Assembly: GCF_002901445.1 (NCBI RefSeq)
Contig: NZ_PPPD01000001.1
Location: forward strand, 1,904,001 to 1,968,000
Source: Deinococcus koreensis
Lineage (GTDB): Bacteria; Deinococcota; Deinococci; Deinococcales; Deinococcaceae
Direction of reading: 5' to 3'
DNA: 64,000 nucleotides
The position numbers and the translations under genes were made by a program. The notes under the pieces are model-generated. The model did not search any database. It was not told the DNA's origin and saw nothing but the letters and a program-made list of their open reading frames with translations. Each line of letters begins with the position of its first letter. Positions within the stretch are counted from its first letter, which is position 1. Positions 1-11,915 of this stretch are shown here, piece by piece.

Positions 1-83
1 GCGGCGGCGTTCAGGCGGGTGACCACGCCGCCCTCGGTGAGCAGCACGGCCTGCGCCAGGGTGTCCATCCAGAGGTCAGGCAT
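1..83 (-). CDS. Sensor histidine kinase, N-terminal fragment (PhoR-like)
   Basis: Only the first 27 codons lie in the window; the gene runs off the left edge. It starts at an ATG (complement of 81-83) 26 bases after the stop of the upstream response regulator gene, so the two are probably cotranscribed. The visible start, MPDLWMDTLAQAVLLTEGGV, resembles the opening of PAS-type sensor domains in PhoR-like kinases, where a short helix leads into a VLLTEGGVVTRLN strand-turn motif. Kinase identity is inferred mainly from the adjacent PhoB-type regulator, because no H-box or ATPase domain is visible. Confidence 0.6.
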   Translation of the reverse strand, partial: MPDLWMDTLAQAVLLTEGGVVTRLNAA

Positions 84-109
84 CGACGTTCCTCCCCGCA
101 CGGCCCCGG

Positions 110-2568
<2,459 letters not shown>

Positions 2569-2590
2569 GGGCAGACAGCTCAGGGTGGAG

Positions 2591-2617
2591 AGGGCCGGGG
2601 CAGACGCTTCCGGCCCT
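2591..2617 (+). terminator. Probable terminator after metK
   Basis: An 8-bp perfect stem, AGGGCCGG (2591-2598) with CCGGCCCT (2610-2617), lies 23 bases after the metK stop. There is no long T-run, so its strength is uncertain. Confidence 0.45.
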
Positions 2618-2698
2618 GTGCTTTGACCATGCTCTGCGTGAGGTGATCATGGACTGGTCACGGGGCCCAGCGCAGGCTGCAGGTAGGGGGGAACCACT

Positions 2699-4240
2699 AT
2701 GCCGCACCTTCGTTCTACGACCGCCCTGTCCAGAACCCTCACGCTGAGCCTCGCCCTGACCTTCGGCGGAGGCGCCCACGCCTTCGACACCGGGCACCAC
2801 GCCGACCTGACCCGCGAGGTGATGGCGGAGGCCGGCATGAACGACACGGCCATCCGCGCCGCGCAGGTGGAGAACTGGCTGGTGGACTACTACAGTACCG
2901 ACGCCTTCAACATTCCGGCAAGCATCCGTCGGGAAGCGGCCAAGCTGCACGCCGACAACCTGTTCTCCCGCGCGGCGGTGACGAACTACTGGAACCGCTA
3001 CGCGGCGAACGCGAAAGCCGCCTTTCAGGAGGCAGCCCGCAACAACAATCCCCGGCAGGTGGTCGCGCTGCTGGGCATGAGCCTGCACACCGTACAGGAC
3101 TTCTACACGCACGCCAACTGGCCCGAAACCCAGGCCCCACCCGCCGGGGCGGATTACGCCACCGTCACGTGGTTCGACGCCACGTCGGCCCAGCGCGAGG
3201 GCGTCAAGACCGGCAAGGCCAGCACCAGCCCCGACACCAGCCAGACGCCGCACGGCGGCTACACCAGCGGCATGAACCACGATTCCTACGTGCGGCCGAA
3301 CTGGGATCGGGCCTACGTGTTCGCCTACGCCGGGGGGCGCCAGTGGGTCAACCAGGCCCGGTTGTGGGTTGCGGAGATCAACCCGGCGGTGTGGGAGAGC
3401 GCGAAGGGGCTGAGCCTGGAAGGCAAGTACCTGAGCCGCCTGAACAGCGACTACACGGCCATGTACCGTATTTCCGAATGGGTCAAGGATGGCCCCGAGG
3501 ACGGGCACTGGAAGGGCAACCGCAGCGGTGTCCGCAAGGATTTCCTGGCCTACGCTGCAACGTGGGTGGCCTTCACACTGGATTCGGTGTTTGTGGAAGA
3601 CTTCAAGAACCGCAGGTGGCACCAGCTGCTGTCCGGCGGCCTGCGCGGCGCGCTCGACCTGAACGTGAACGCCCCGCCGCCGAGTCCAGCGCCCAGCGTG
3701 GCCCGGGTCGGCCTGAACAAGCGCGCCGTGTTCCTGAGGACGGTCGCCGTGCGCGACCTGAACGGCGCAGACAAGCGGCTGGGTCTGGGCTCAGACGCCG
3801 ACATGTTCGCCCGCATCAAGGTGCAGAACCAGGAGTTCATCGAGGCCATGCAGCTGGACAGAGAGAGCATCCGCCCGGCCTGGACGACCATCCGGTTCAT
3901 CGATGCGGATATTCCCACCGTGATCGTGCACTACGAACTCTGGGACGAAGATCTCCCGTACAGCGGCGACGAGCACCTGGACGTCCACCCGGACGGACGC
4001 TTCAAGGATCTGGACTTTTTTTACAACATGAACACCCACCAGATGGGCGGGATTGGCATCGAAGGCGTGTTCGACTCGGCGGCGCGGCCGTTCACCACCC
4101 AGGGCACCGCCGATGACCGGGCGCGGCTCCAGTTCTTCGTGACCACGAAGACGCTGGCCCGCACGGTGGTGCGCCCATTCCAGCCACCCGTGGGGCCGCT
4201 CCCGCCGATCACTCCGGTGGAGCCGCCGGTCGTCCGCTAG
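2699..4240 (+). CDS. Secreted HET-C / zinc phospholipase C-like protein
   Basis: A 513-residue exported protein. Residues 1-28 form a Sec signal peptide ending in GGAHA, and the mature protein begins FDTGHHADLTREV. The pattern GHHxDLT near residue 32, followed by LLGMSLHTVQDFYTHANWPE near residues 120-140, is characteristic of bacterial HET-C-like proteins and of all-alpha zinc-dependent phospholipase C/S1-nuclease folds, where the His and Asp residues bind metal. The C-terminal half (about 320-490) looks beta-rich with acidic patches and may be a C2-like or carbohydrate-binding module; this is inference. Substrate and role are unknown. It stands alone between metK and a convergent two-component operon. 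Confidence 0.65.
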   Translation: MPHLRSTTALSRTLTLSLALTFGGGAHAFDTGHHADLTREVMAEAGMNDTAIRAAQVENWLVDYYSTDAFNIPASIRREAAKLHADNLFSRAAVTNYWNRYAANAKAAFQEAARNNNPRQVVALLGMSLHTVQDFYTHANWPETQAPPAGADYATVTWFDATSAQREGVKTGKASTSPDTSQTPHGGYTSGMNHDSYVRPNWDRAYVFAYAGGRQWVNQARLWVAEINPAVWESAKGLSLEGKYLSRLNSDYTAMYRISEWVKDGPEDGHWKGNRSGVRKDFLAYAATWVAFTLDSVFVEDFKNRRWHQLLSGGLRGALDLNVNAPPPSPAPSVARVGLNKRAVFLRTVAVRDLNGADKRLGLGSDADMFARIKVQNQEFIEAMQLDRESIRPAWTTIRFIDADIPTVIVHYELWDEDLPYSGDEHLDVHPDGRFKDLDFFYNMNTHQMGGIGIEGVFDSAARPFTTQGTADDRARLQFFVTTKTLARTVVRPFQPPVGPLPPITPVEPPVVR

Positions 4241-4242
4241 AG

Positions 4243-4385
4243 CATTTGTCCGAATGGAAGCATCAGACCAAGGGCGTCTGATGCTTCCATTCTCTGCTTC
4301 GCAGCTTTGCAGGCCCCAAAGACTCCATTACATTCACTCACTCCGTTCGGTCAAAAGTGAACCGCTCTTTTGACAAAGTTGTAGG
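4243..4385. repeat. Hairpin-rich intergenic repeat (element A)
   Basis: This gap between convergent genes contains a perfect 16-bp inverted repeat (4253-4268 with 4276-4291, 7-base loop), then a TCTGCTTCGCAGCTTTGCAGG segment similar to motifs in the other intergenic repeats of this window. A second inverted repeat follows, GTCAAAAG (4352-4359) with CTTTTGAC (about 4368-4375). The ends, ATTTGTC and GACAAAGT, are imperfectly inverted, as in small non-autonomous mobile repeats. The first hairpin could also terminate transcription in both directions. Confidence 0.55.
4253..4291. terminator. Perfect 16-bp stem hairpin, likely bidirectional terminator
   Basis: The arms AATGGAAGCATCAGAC and GTCTGATGCTTCCATT pair perfectly around CAAGGGC. 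The hairpin lies between the stops of a plus-strand gene and a minus-strand gene. Confidence 0.5.
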
Positions 4386-5105
4386 TCAGCGCCCGGCCTC
4401 GCGCTGGGCCAGCAGGGCGGCCTCCACGCGGTTGCGTACCTGGAGCTTTTGCAGGATGTTGGTCATGTAGTGCTTGACGGTCTTTTCGGTCAGCTCCAGG
4501 GCGCGGCCGATCTCCTTGTTGCTCTGGCCGTTGGCCACCCCTTCCAGGATCTGCAGTTCGCGGGGGGTCAGCTCGCTCAGGGGGTGGTGCTGGGCCCGGC
4601 CGGGGCCGGCCATCTCGATCAGCACGCCCGCCGCCAGGGTCGGGGTGATGTAGACCTCGCCGGCCTGCACGCCCCTCACGATCCGCCTGAGTTCGCGCCC
4701 GGACACGCCCTTGAGGATGTAGCCGCGCGCTCCGGCCTTGAGCGAGGAGAGCACGTCGGCCTCCTCCTCGCTGAAGGTCAGCATCACGATCTTGGTGACC
4801 GGGCAGGCGGCGGTGACCGCCCGCGCCGCCTGCAGGCCGCTGCCGGGCAGGTTCAGGTCGAGCAGCAGCAGATCGGGCAGCAGCTCGCGCGCCAGCCTCA
4901 GGGCGTCGTCGGCGCTGCCGCCCTCGCCCACCACCTCCAGATCGGGGTCGGTGCTCAGGGTGGCCGCCACGCCCTCGCGGAACAGGGGATGGTCGTCGAT
5001 GATCACGATGCGGACGGAATCCGTCCGGGCCAGCTCGGGCGGGGCCGGATCGGTGCGGCTGGCCTCTGGACTTACGGGGAACTGGGGGCTCATCACGTCA
5101 GACAT
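4386..5105 (-). CDS. NarL/LuxR-family response regulator
   Basis: A response regulator of about 239 residues. The receiver domain spans about residues 30-145: IIDDHPLFREGV acidic pocket, phospho-Asp in LLLDLNLPGSG, and a conserved Lys in GYILKGVSG. A LuxR-type helix-turn-helix ends the protein, with LTPRELQILEGVANGQSNKE and LTEKTVKHYMTNILQKL. I place the start at MSDVMSPQF (ATG, complement of 5103-5105), which overlaps the end of the kinase gene by 8 bases. A second ATG at 5093 is possible. The overlap implies translational coupling with the kinase. The regulon and signal are not visible. Confidence 0.93.
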   Translation of the reverse strand: MSDVMSPQFPVSPEASRTDPAPPELARTDSVRIVIIDDHPLFREGVAATLSTDPDLEVVGEGGSADDALRLARELLPDLLLLDLNLPGSGLQAARAVTAACPVTKIVMLTFSEEEADVLSSLKAGARGYILKGVSGRELRRIVRGVQAGEVYITPTLAAGVLIEMAGPGRAQHHPLSELTPRELQILEGVANGQSNKEIGRALELTEKTVKHYMTNILQKLQVRNRVEAALLAQREAGR

Positions 5106-6585
5106 CGGTCTCCTCCGGCCGCAGCGGCAACCGGGCCTCCACACAGGTGCCGCCCTGGGGCCGCAGGGTCACGGTGAAGGTGCCGCCCAGGCTCTCGGCA
5201 CGCTCGCGCATTCCCACCAGCCCCAGGTGCCCCTCCAGCGCCTCGCCGCCCCAGGTGAAACCGGGGCCGTGATCGAGCACCTGCAGGATCAGCCAGCCCT
5301 CCTGCACCGCCGCCGTGACCGTCACCCCGGCGGGGCTGGGCGCGTGCCGCGCGGCGTTGTTGAGCGCCTCCTGCACGATCCGGAAGGCGGTGATCTTGAC
5401 CGGCAGGGGCACGTCGGCGGGGAGTGGGCCGGCGTCGAGCTGCGTGCCGGGGGGCGCCGCGCCGCCGGAAGGGGCCAGACTGGGCAGCAGCCCGTCGCGG
5501 CTGGCCCCGATGTCCGTGCGGCGGCGGTGGTCGCGGATGGCGCGCTCCAGGGCCTCGCGCAGCCCCAGGCCCAGCAGATCGGGCAATCTCAGGTCCGTGG
5601 CGATGGCGCGGATCTCGCGCAGGGCCGATTCCAGGGAATGCTCGACCGTGTGCAGGGCGCGCTCGGCCTGGGCGTGCCCCGCCGCGTGAACGGCCAGACT
5701 CTCCAGCCGCAGCAGCGCGAAGCTCAGATCCTGCGCGGGGCCGTCGTGCAGGTCGCTGGACACGCGCATCAGGAAGCGTTCGCTGTGGGCGGCGTTGCGG
5801 GCGGCGGCGCGGCTGACCCGGCCGTGCAGCTCCGCGTTCTGCGCCAGCACGCTCTCCAGGGTGCCTACATGCTCCTGCAGCGCCTGCTGCTGGCGCGCGA
5901 TGGTGTCCGAGCCGCGCCGCACCAGACCGGAGAGCAGCACGTAGGCCAGCAGGGTGGTCAGCCCGACCACCGCCCAGGAGCGGCGCTGCGCCACGGCGAT
6001 CTCGGCGTCCAGCGGCGCGGTGGACTGGTAGAACTCCGCCACGGCGATCACCCGGTCGGAGCCCTCGATCCGCATGGGCACGTAGGTCTCGATCAGGCGT
6101 GTGAACCGGCCGCGCTGGGAGGCGTTCTCGTGATCCTGCAGGTTGGTGATGTCCGACCACACCACGCCCTTCCAGGCCTGTTCCTGGTCGTCGGTGACCG
6201 GAAAGGTCTGGCCGGCGTTCTCGCCGTACACCACGCGCCCCCCCGGCGCCCAGATCTTGACGCTGACGATCTCGCGGCCCAGGGGCGTGCTCGCCAGCAG
6301 CTTCTCGATGGCCGCGACCCGCGCCGGGGAGAGCCAGGTCGAGGAGCCCAGCTCCTGCAACTGCACGACCAGGAAATTCTCGATATACAGAGCGGTCGTG
6401 GCCGCCGTGCGGTGGATCACGCCCTGACGGATCTGCGCGCCCACCCACCAGCCGGTCAGGCCCATGCTGAGCAGCAGTACCACCAGGCTGGTCAGGTTGT
6501 AGCGCGCCGCCAGGCTCAGGGCGTTCCAGCCCCGGCGCCGCGCCGCGTTCGCGCGGGGCAGCCTTCCAGAGACGGACAGGGCCAT
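5098..6585 (-). CDS. NarX-like membrane sensor histidine kinase (HisKA_3)
   Basis: A 495-residue membrane kinase. There is one membrane helix near residues 30-50 (LTSLVVLLLSMGLTGWWVG), a periplasmic sensor region of about 50-200, and a second helix near 205-220 (AVVGLTTLLAYVLLSGLV). A coiled linker leads to a HisKA_3 dimerisation domain with phospho-His in SSDLHDGPAQDLSFALLRL. The HATPase domain follows, with the N-box FRIVQEALNNAARHA and G-boxes DHGPGF and GLVGMRERA. It pairs with the overlapping downstream NarL-type regulator. The gene lies 117 bases after coaD on the same strand. The ligand is unknown. Confidence 0.92.
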   Translation of the reverse strand: MALSVSGRLPRANAARRRGWNALSLAARYNLTSLVVLLLSMGLTGWWVGAQIRQGVIHRTAATTALYIENFLVVQLQELGSSTWLSPARVAAIEKLLASTPLGREIVSVKIWAPGGRVVYGENAGQTFPVTDDQEQAWKGVVWSDITNLQDHENASQRGRFTRLIETYVPMRIEGSDRVIAVAEFYQSTAPLDAEIAVAQRRSWAVVGLTTLLAYVLLSGLVRRGSDTIARQQQALQEHVGTLESVLAQNAELHGRVSRAAARNAAHSERFLMRVSSDLHDGPAQDLSFALLRLESLAVHAAGHAQAERALHTVEHSLESALREIRAIATDLRLPDLLGLGLREALERAIRDHRRRTDIGASRDGLLPSLAPSGGAAPPGTQLDAGPLPADVPLPVKITAFRIVQEALNNAARHAPSPAGVTVTAAVQEGWLILQVLDHGPGFTWGGEALEGHLGLVGMRERAESLGGTFTVTLRPQGGTCVEARLPLRPEETDV

Positions 6586-6702
6586 GGATCATTATCCGCC
6601 TGCGCGGCGTTCCTGGGAGCCGACCTTGGTCGGGCGGGGCCGGGGGTCGTCAGACAGGATCTTGATCGGAGGCGAACCTTCTCAGGGGGGGGTCGGGCTC
6701 GG

Positions 6703-7247
<545 letters not shown>

Positions 7248-7251
<4 letters not shown>

Positions 7252-7895
7252 TCGGCTGACAGCTTAGCCTGTCCGCCCGTGCCGGCGTCCCTGGGCTGGT
7301 CGTCCCCGTCCTGGGCATCGGGGCTGTCCACACTGGGGCTGTGCACGTCAGGGCTGTGGGCGTCAGGGCTGCGGGTGTAGAGGCTCAGGGTGTTGCTGCC
7401 GTACTCGCGCACCTCCCGCCCGAAGCCCGGCACGTCCGGCAGGCGCAGGCGATCCGGATGCTGGCAGATCAGCAGGCCGCCGGGGGCGAGCAGCCCGCTG
7501 CCCAGCACCCGGAGGGTCAGTGCGGGGATATCCGCCTCGTAGGGGGGATCGCTGAACACCAGATCGAAGGTGCCCAGCCGCCCCAGCAGCGTGCCCGAAT
7601 CCCCCCGCACGATCCGCACGCGCAGCGAGAGGCTGCGGGCATTGGTCTCCAGATCCTTCACGGCCCGCGAGTCCTTCTCGACCAGCGTGACCGTGTAGCC
7701 CCGGCTGGCGGCTTCCAGGCCCACCGCGCCGCTGCCCCCGTGCAGATCCAGGAAGCTGGGGAAGGCCGAGACCGGCGCGCGGGCGGCGAGCAGGTCGAAC
7801 AGACTCTTGCGGATACGCGCGCTGCTGGGCCGGGCGCTGGCGGGCACGCGCAATTCGCGGCCCTTGGCGCTGCCGCCCAGGATTCGCAGACTCAA
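7248..7895 (-). CDS. rsmD: 16S rRNA (guanine-966 N2)-methyltransferase
   Basis: Methylates G966 of 16S rRNA using S-adenosylmethionine during 30S assembly. The SAM-binding motif I is [19 protein letters not shown] and the catalytic motif is [12 protein letters not shown] chose the TTG at 7893-7895 ([18 protein letters not shown]), because it starts exactly where the family starts and has a GAAGGTG ribosome-binding site; the longer open frame upstream overlaps the preceding gene. The C-terminus is unusual: about 40 extra residues containing [15 protein letters not shown] repeats, encoded by four exact-length 15-bp units at 7321-7380. The gene is coupled to coaD through an ATGA overlap. Confidence 0.92.
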
Positions 7896-7905
7896 GTGGA
7901 CACCT

Positions 7906-8241
7906 TCATGGCTCCAGGGTACTGCCCCCTCCACTGCCGGCCGCTCCCGTGCTGTCCGCTCCGGGCCCGCCGAGCGCCGCCAGGGCCGGGAAGCCCGCCA
8001 GCGCGCCGGGCTCCAGCCACCAGTCCTCACCCTCGCGCCGGGCCTGACCTGCCTGCACCAGCCGGTTGAGTTCGGCCTCCACGCGCTGCTGCACGCGCCG
8101 CAGCGGCATGGCCCCGGCGCCCTCCAGCCCGCGCCAGCTCAGAAAGGCCCGGTGGAAGTCGGGCAGGGCGTCCAGGCCCACGCGGGTCTCCAGGGCCCGC
8201 CAGCTCAGTGGGCCCGCCTTGTCGCCTGGGGGGTGGGTCAT
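7906..8241 (-). CDS. Small hypothetical protein upstream of rsmD
   Basis: An open frame of about 111 residues starting MTHPPGDKAGPLSWRALETR at 8241. It ends 10 bases before the rsmD start, so it is probably the first gene of the rsmD-coaD operon. The central part (about residues 20-80) looks like a small helical domain with LPDFHRAFLSWRGLEGAG and RRVQQRVEAELNRLVQAGQA, then a tryptophan pair EDWWLEPGAL reminiscent of the wing of a winged-helix fold. The tail is low-complexity Gly/Ser. I do not recognise a family. A longer frame reaching 8343 would overlap the divergent gene and is less likely. Confidence 0.6.
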   Translation of the reverse strand: MTHPPGDKAGPLSWRALETRVGLDALPDFHRAFLSWRGLEGAGAMPLRRVQQRVEAELNRLVQAGQARREGEDWWLEPGALAGFPALAALGGPGADSTGAAGSGGGSTLEP

Positions 8242-8284
8242 GTCCTCTGTTTTACCCCCGCCCCTGGCCGCGTACAATGCCCGC

Positions 8285-8593
8285 ATGACCGATCTGCCCG
8301 GCGACCCTGGCGACCTGGCCCTGCCGGAGCCGCCCCAGGACACCCCTGCCGTTCCCGGAGAGCCGACTGGAGCGCCGGGCCCCCTGGAACTCCAGCGGCA
8401 GCTCGAGGCCCTGGGCGGGCAACTGGTGTGGCGGATCGGTAAGGACGAACTCAGCGACGAGGTGGTGGTGCGCCTGGGCTACGCCTCGGCCACGCCGCGC
8501 TTCGCCCACCTGTCGCGGCTTCGCAGCGCCGGCGACGCCGAACTGCAGGCCGCCCTGGCCGAGCACCGCGTCGTGATCGAGTGGGTGGACTGA
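8285..8593 (+). CDS. Hypothetical protein
   Basis: A 102-residue protein starting at the ATG at 8285, 43 bases from the divergent gene at 8241. The first 35 residues are Pro/Gly/Asp-rich and probably disordered. The rest is a compact alpha/beta segment (LEALGGQLVWRIGKDELSDE, VVVRLGYAS, VVIEWVD). No known family is recognised. It precedes another unknown gene by 24 bases, so the two probably form an operon. Confidence 0.6.
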   Translation: MTDLPGDPGDLALPEPPQDTPAVPGEPTGAPGPLELQRQLEALGGQLVWRIGKDELSDEVVVRLGYASATPRFAHLSRLRSAGDAELQAALAEHRVVIEWVD

Positions 8594-8617
8594 GATGACG
8601 GGTGGACGGATCGGGAG

Positions 8618-9217
8618 ATGCGGCGCGCCGAGAAGCCCCGCCCGGTGATCATCGAGTCCGCGCAGCAGTTCACGCTGGTGTACCCCGGCCCCCCGGAGGG
8701 CGCCCTGGCCTTCGTCCGTGACCCGGCGTGGTCGCTGTCGCGGGTGCGCTTCCTGAGTGGGCTGCGGGCCACCGCCCGCGAGCTGCGAGGTGACCTGCTC
8801 GTGCATCTGCCGGTGCTGGGCCAGGTCGATCTGCCCTTTTCCAGCGTGCTGCAGCTGACTCCTGTGGGCGCGGCCCTGGATCCGCAGTCCCTGGAGCACG
8901 AACGAGCCTGGGTCGAGGTCAGCGGTGTGGCCCAGGTCGAGCTGGTGACCTCGGTTCCGGACACAGGTGCCCCGGACAGAGGCGCCCTGACCCCGGTGAG
9001 GTTCAGCTTCCAGTTCCGCGCGCATCTGGCGACTCCGGACGGCGGCGGGCCAACGGGCGGCGGCGGCGTGGGATGGGGCGGAGCCGCCTTCGGCAAGATG
9101 GTACGCGCCGCCGCCACTCGCACGCTGGAGCGGGTGGCGCAGGAGTTGCCAGAGGGGATCCGTCAGGCGATGGAGGCGGGGCCACGGTCACGGGCCATGC
9201 AGACGGACTCCGACTGA
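8618..9217 (+). CDS. Hypothetical protein, possibly DUF3809-type
   Basis: A 199-residue soluble protein with alternating beta-strand patterns (FTLVYPGPPEGALAFV, DLLVHLPVLGQVDLPFSSVL) and a C-terminal amphipathic helix (MVRAAATRTLERVAQELPEG). The order of strands with a long final helix recalls SRPBCC-like lipid-binding folds. I believe it matches the Deinococcus-specific DUF3809 family, but that is from memory of its features and is not certain. A Gly-rich linker (GGGPTGGGGVGWGG) interrupts it near residue 145. It is 24 bases downstream of, and probably cotranscribed with, the preceding small gene. Confidence 0.65.
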   Translation: MRRAEKPRPVIIESAQQFTLVYPGPPEGALAFVRDPAWSLSRVRFLSGLRATARELRGDLLVHLPVLGQVDLPFSSVLQLTPVGAALDPQSLEHERAWVEVSGVAQVELVTSVPDTGAPDRGALTPVRFSFQFRAHLATPDGGGPTGGGGVGWGGAAFGKMVRAAATRTLERVAQELPEGIRQAMEAGPRSRAMQTDSD

Positions 9218-9224
9218 CTCCGGA

Positions 9225-9440
9225 AACAGAACGGATTTAACAATGATTCGGACACTTCCGATGAACAGCAGGGAGCCGACTTGAAGCGCTCCATCTGGAA
9301 CGTCATGCCCGCTCACCCCCTCTGTTGCACAGCTCTGCGAGTCCCAACCTCCCCCCTCCAGGAGGAGGGGTGAAACACACTGTCCAGATCGGCATTGAGG
9401 GGTGAGCGGTTTGGAAAGTGTCCGCAAGATTGTTTAAGCG
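9225..9440. repeat. Intergenic inverted-repeat element (element B)
   Basis: The ends are imperfect inverted repeats of about 25 bp: TTTAACAATGATTCGGACAC near 9237 and the complement of AGTGTCCGCAAGATTGTTTAA near 9417-9437. Inside is a perfect 11-bp inverted repeat (9309-9319 with 9399-9409) and an inner C-rich/G-rich hairpin around 9350-9372. It also carries CTCTGTTGCACAGCTCTGCGAG (9319-9341), related to motifs in elements A, C, D and E. No open frame encodes a transposase, so this resembles a small non-autonomous element. The remaining gap to 9578 shows no gene. Confidence 0.55.
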
Positions 9441-9578
9441 GAACCACTCCCGGTCTCCCACCGCTGCTTCGACGGGCCTGTGCTCCGATGAATCAGCACA
9501 CGGCACAGAGCCACCCCCGAACGGTGCCCGGAGCTGTGTCCGGGGGGTTCGGGGGTGGCAGACGGTGCGGAATCCGGC

Positions 9579-9979
<401 letters not shown>

Positions 9980-9983
<4 letters not shown>

Positions 9984-11236
9984 GGGGTCTCCGGGGTGGG
10001 GCTCAGCCGCTTGAGCGCAGCCAGAGGGGTGAGGGCGTCCGTGCCCAGCAGGATACCGACCTCGCCTGCGCCAACCGGGAAACGTTCACCCTGCAGTCGG
10101 GGCAGGTTCAGCGCGTCGGCCAGCACCGTCGCCTGGGCGACGTCCTGCTGCGTGAACACCTGGCTGGGCTCGCGGCTCGCGGGGGAGACGCTCACCTGAA
10201 CCCTACGGTATCCCAGCGCGCGCAGGGCCTGGGCCAGCCCGGCGCCGTAGCCCTGCCCGCTGGCGTCCATCACGCTGACCTGCACGTCCGGCAGCTCGCC
10301 CTGGGTGGCGGCGCTGACCCCCCAGACCTGCGCCAGCCGCTCCCGGTTCACCGCCAGATTGAAGGTGCCGGGAATTGGGTCGGTCGGCAGCGTGGCGAAG
10401 CTCAGTTTGAGCTGCGAGAGGTAGGGGCGCAGCGACAGCAGCAGGTTGGGATCGGCGTTGGTCTCCACGCCGTTGTCCACGCCGCCCAGGATCACGGGCA
10501 GGGCCGCCAGCCCCTGCGCGCTCTTGAGGCGCCCCGCGAGCTGCGCCAGCGCCTGCTTCTGGTGGTCGATGCGGCCGTAGTCGTCGCCGAAGCCCTTGCG
10601 GACGCGCAGGAACAGCACGCCCTCGGCGCCCCCCAGGTGGTGGTCGCCCGGGGCGAGTTTCAGGTTCACGCCCGCCGCCTGATCCACCCACTCGATCCCG
10701 CCCTCCGGCACGGTCACGTCCAGCCCGCCCAGCGCGTCGATCACCCGCTCGACGTAGTCCGAGCGCACCACCACGTAGCTGTCGACCCGCTCCCCGGTGA
10801 TGGTCTCGACCGCGCTCACCAGCGCCTGGGGGCCGCCCGCCCAGTAGCGGCTGTTCACCTTCTGCTCGGCGCGGCCCAGAGTGGGGTCGAAGTCGCCCAC
10901 GTTGGTGTCGCGGGGGATATTGAGCACATGCACGTCCGGGCCGCTGACCTTGACCAACATCAGGGTGTCGGTGTTGGGCACCTGGATCAGGCCGGTGCGC
11001 TGGTTCTGATCCTTGCAGGGCTGGCGGTAGTAGCAGTAGCTGATGTCCCGGCCGGCGATCAGCACGCTGAAGCTGGGGGCCTGGCCGCTGGGCAGCGCGG
11101 CCGCCGCCGCGGTTCCGGCCTGGCTGACCACCGCCAGCCCGCCCAGCGTGAGGGCCGCCACGCTCAGCCCGAAGACCTGCAGGGCCCGCAGGGCCGCGAA
11201 CTGGCGCCCACGGTGTCCGGAGGGCGGCCCGCTCAT
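9980..11236 (-). CDS. LytR-CpsA-Psr (LCP) family cell-envelope protein
   Basis: LCP proteins transfer polyprenyl-linked glycopolymers onto peptidoglycan outside the membrane. This one has 418 residues. The N-terminal membrane anchor is at about 18-45 (VFGLSVAALTLGGLAVVSQA), the LCP catalytic domain at about 60-270 with DTLMLVKV, the Arg-Asp motif NIPRDTNVG and LRVRKGFGDDYGRIDHQKQA, and a LytR_C-type C-terminal domain at about 320-400 (VQVSVMDASGQGYGAGLAQA). The start at MSGPPSGHRG (11236) overlaps the yqeK stop; the longer open frame is a yqeK shadow. The acceptor polymer is unknown. A CYYRQPC pair near residue 75 may form a disulfide. Confidence 0.92.
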
Positions 11237-11835
11237 CCGCCGGGACTGGGCGGCAGTGGGGTAGAACTCTTGGGGGTGGTGGGGGAGGTCGGGACGCTGC
11301 ACGGCAAGGCATGATAGGCCCGCAGGGTGCGCGGATGTACCTGGATGCCCCGCCCCTGCAGATACGTGACCTTGGACACGATGGCCCGCTCCAGCGCGGC
11401 GTTCAGGTCGCGCAGCGCCAGCTCGCGGATATCGGCGTTCACGCCCCGGCCGGGCTCCGACACGTCGGCGATGTACACGCAGGCGGCCACCGGATTGCCG
11501 CCCCGGGGGCCGGTGGTGTGATCCTCCACCGCTTCGAGCACCGTGGGGTCGGCGTAGCCCCAGTGTGTCAGCAGCGTGCGGGCGGCCCGGCCGTGCAGGG
11601 CCAGCGGATGCGCGGCGTCGATCTCGCACTCCGGGGGCGCCAGCCTCAGCAGTTCGCTGTCCGGCAGGTCGCGGGCGATGTCGTGCAGGAGCCCGGCGGC
11701 GTAGGCCCGGCCCTCGTCGAGGCCGTTGCTGCGGGCGATCTGGGCCGAGAGGTCGGCCACCCGCTGAACGTGTTCGTAGCGCCGTGGCCGCACCATCAGC
11801 CGGACGCGCCGTTCCCAGGCCCCCCAATCGGTCAT
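11233..11835 (-). CDS. yqeK: HD-domain Ap4A hydrolase YqeK
   Basis: A symmetrical bis(5'-nucleosyl)-tetraphosphatase that splits alarmone-like Ap4A into two ADP. The HD-domain metal ligands are visible: His in RRYEHVQRVADLS, the His-Asp pair in AAGLLHDIARDLP, and His residues in HPLALHGRAA and AVEDHTTG. I start it at MTDWGAWERRVRL (11835, 200 residues), which fits the family; an upstream in-frame ATG at 11904 would overlap the promoter. It heads the yqeK-LCP-rsfS operon and overlaps the next gene by ATGA. A poorly conserved Pro/Ser/Thr tail ends the protein. Confidence 0.9.
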   Translation of the reverse strand: MTDWGAWERRVRLMVRPRRYEHVQRVADLSAQIARSNGLDEGRAYAAGLLHDIARDLPDSELLRLAPPECEIDAAHPLALHGRAARTLLTHWGYADPTVLEAVEDHTTGPRGGNPVAACVYIADVSEPGRGVNADIRELALRDLNAALERAIVSKVTYLQGRGIQVHPRTLRAYHALPCSVPTSPTTPKSSTPLPPSPGG

Positions 11836-11915
11836 GCGACAATCCGCAGACACCTGGGGGGGGAGGATGTAGGCAATCACTGCTTCATGTGGTCGCTTCC
11901 CCACATCATGAGCAA

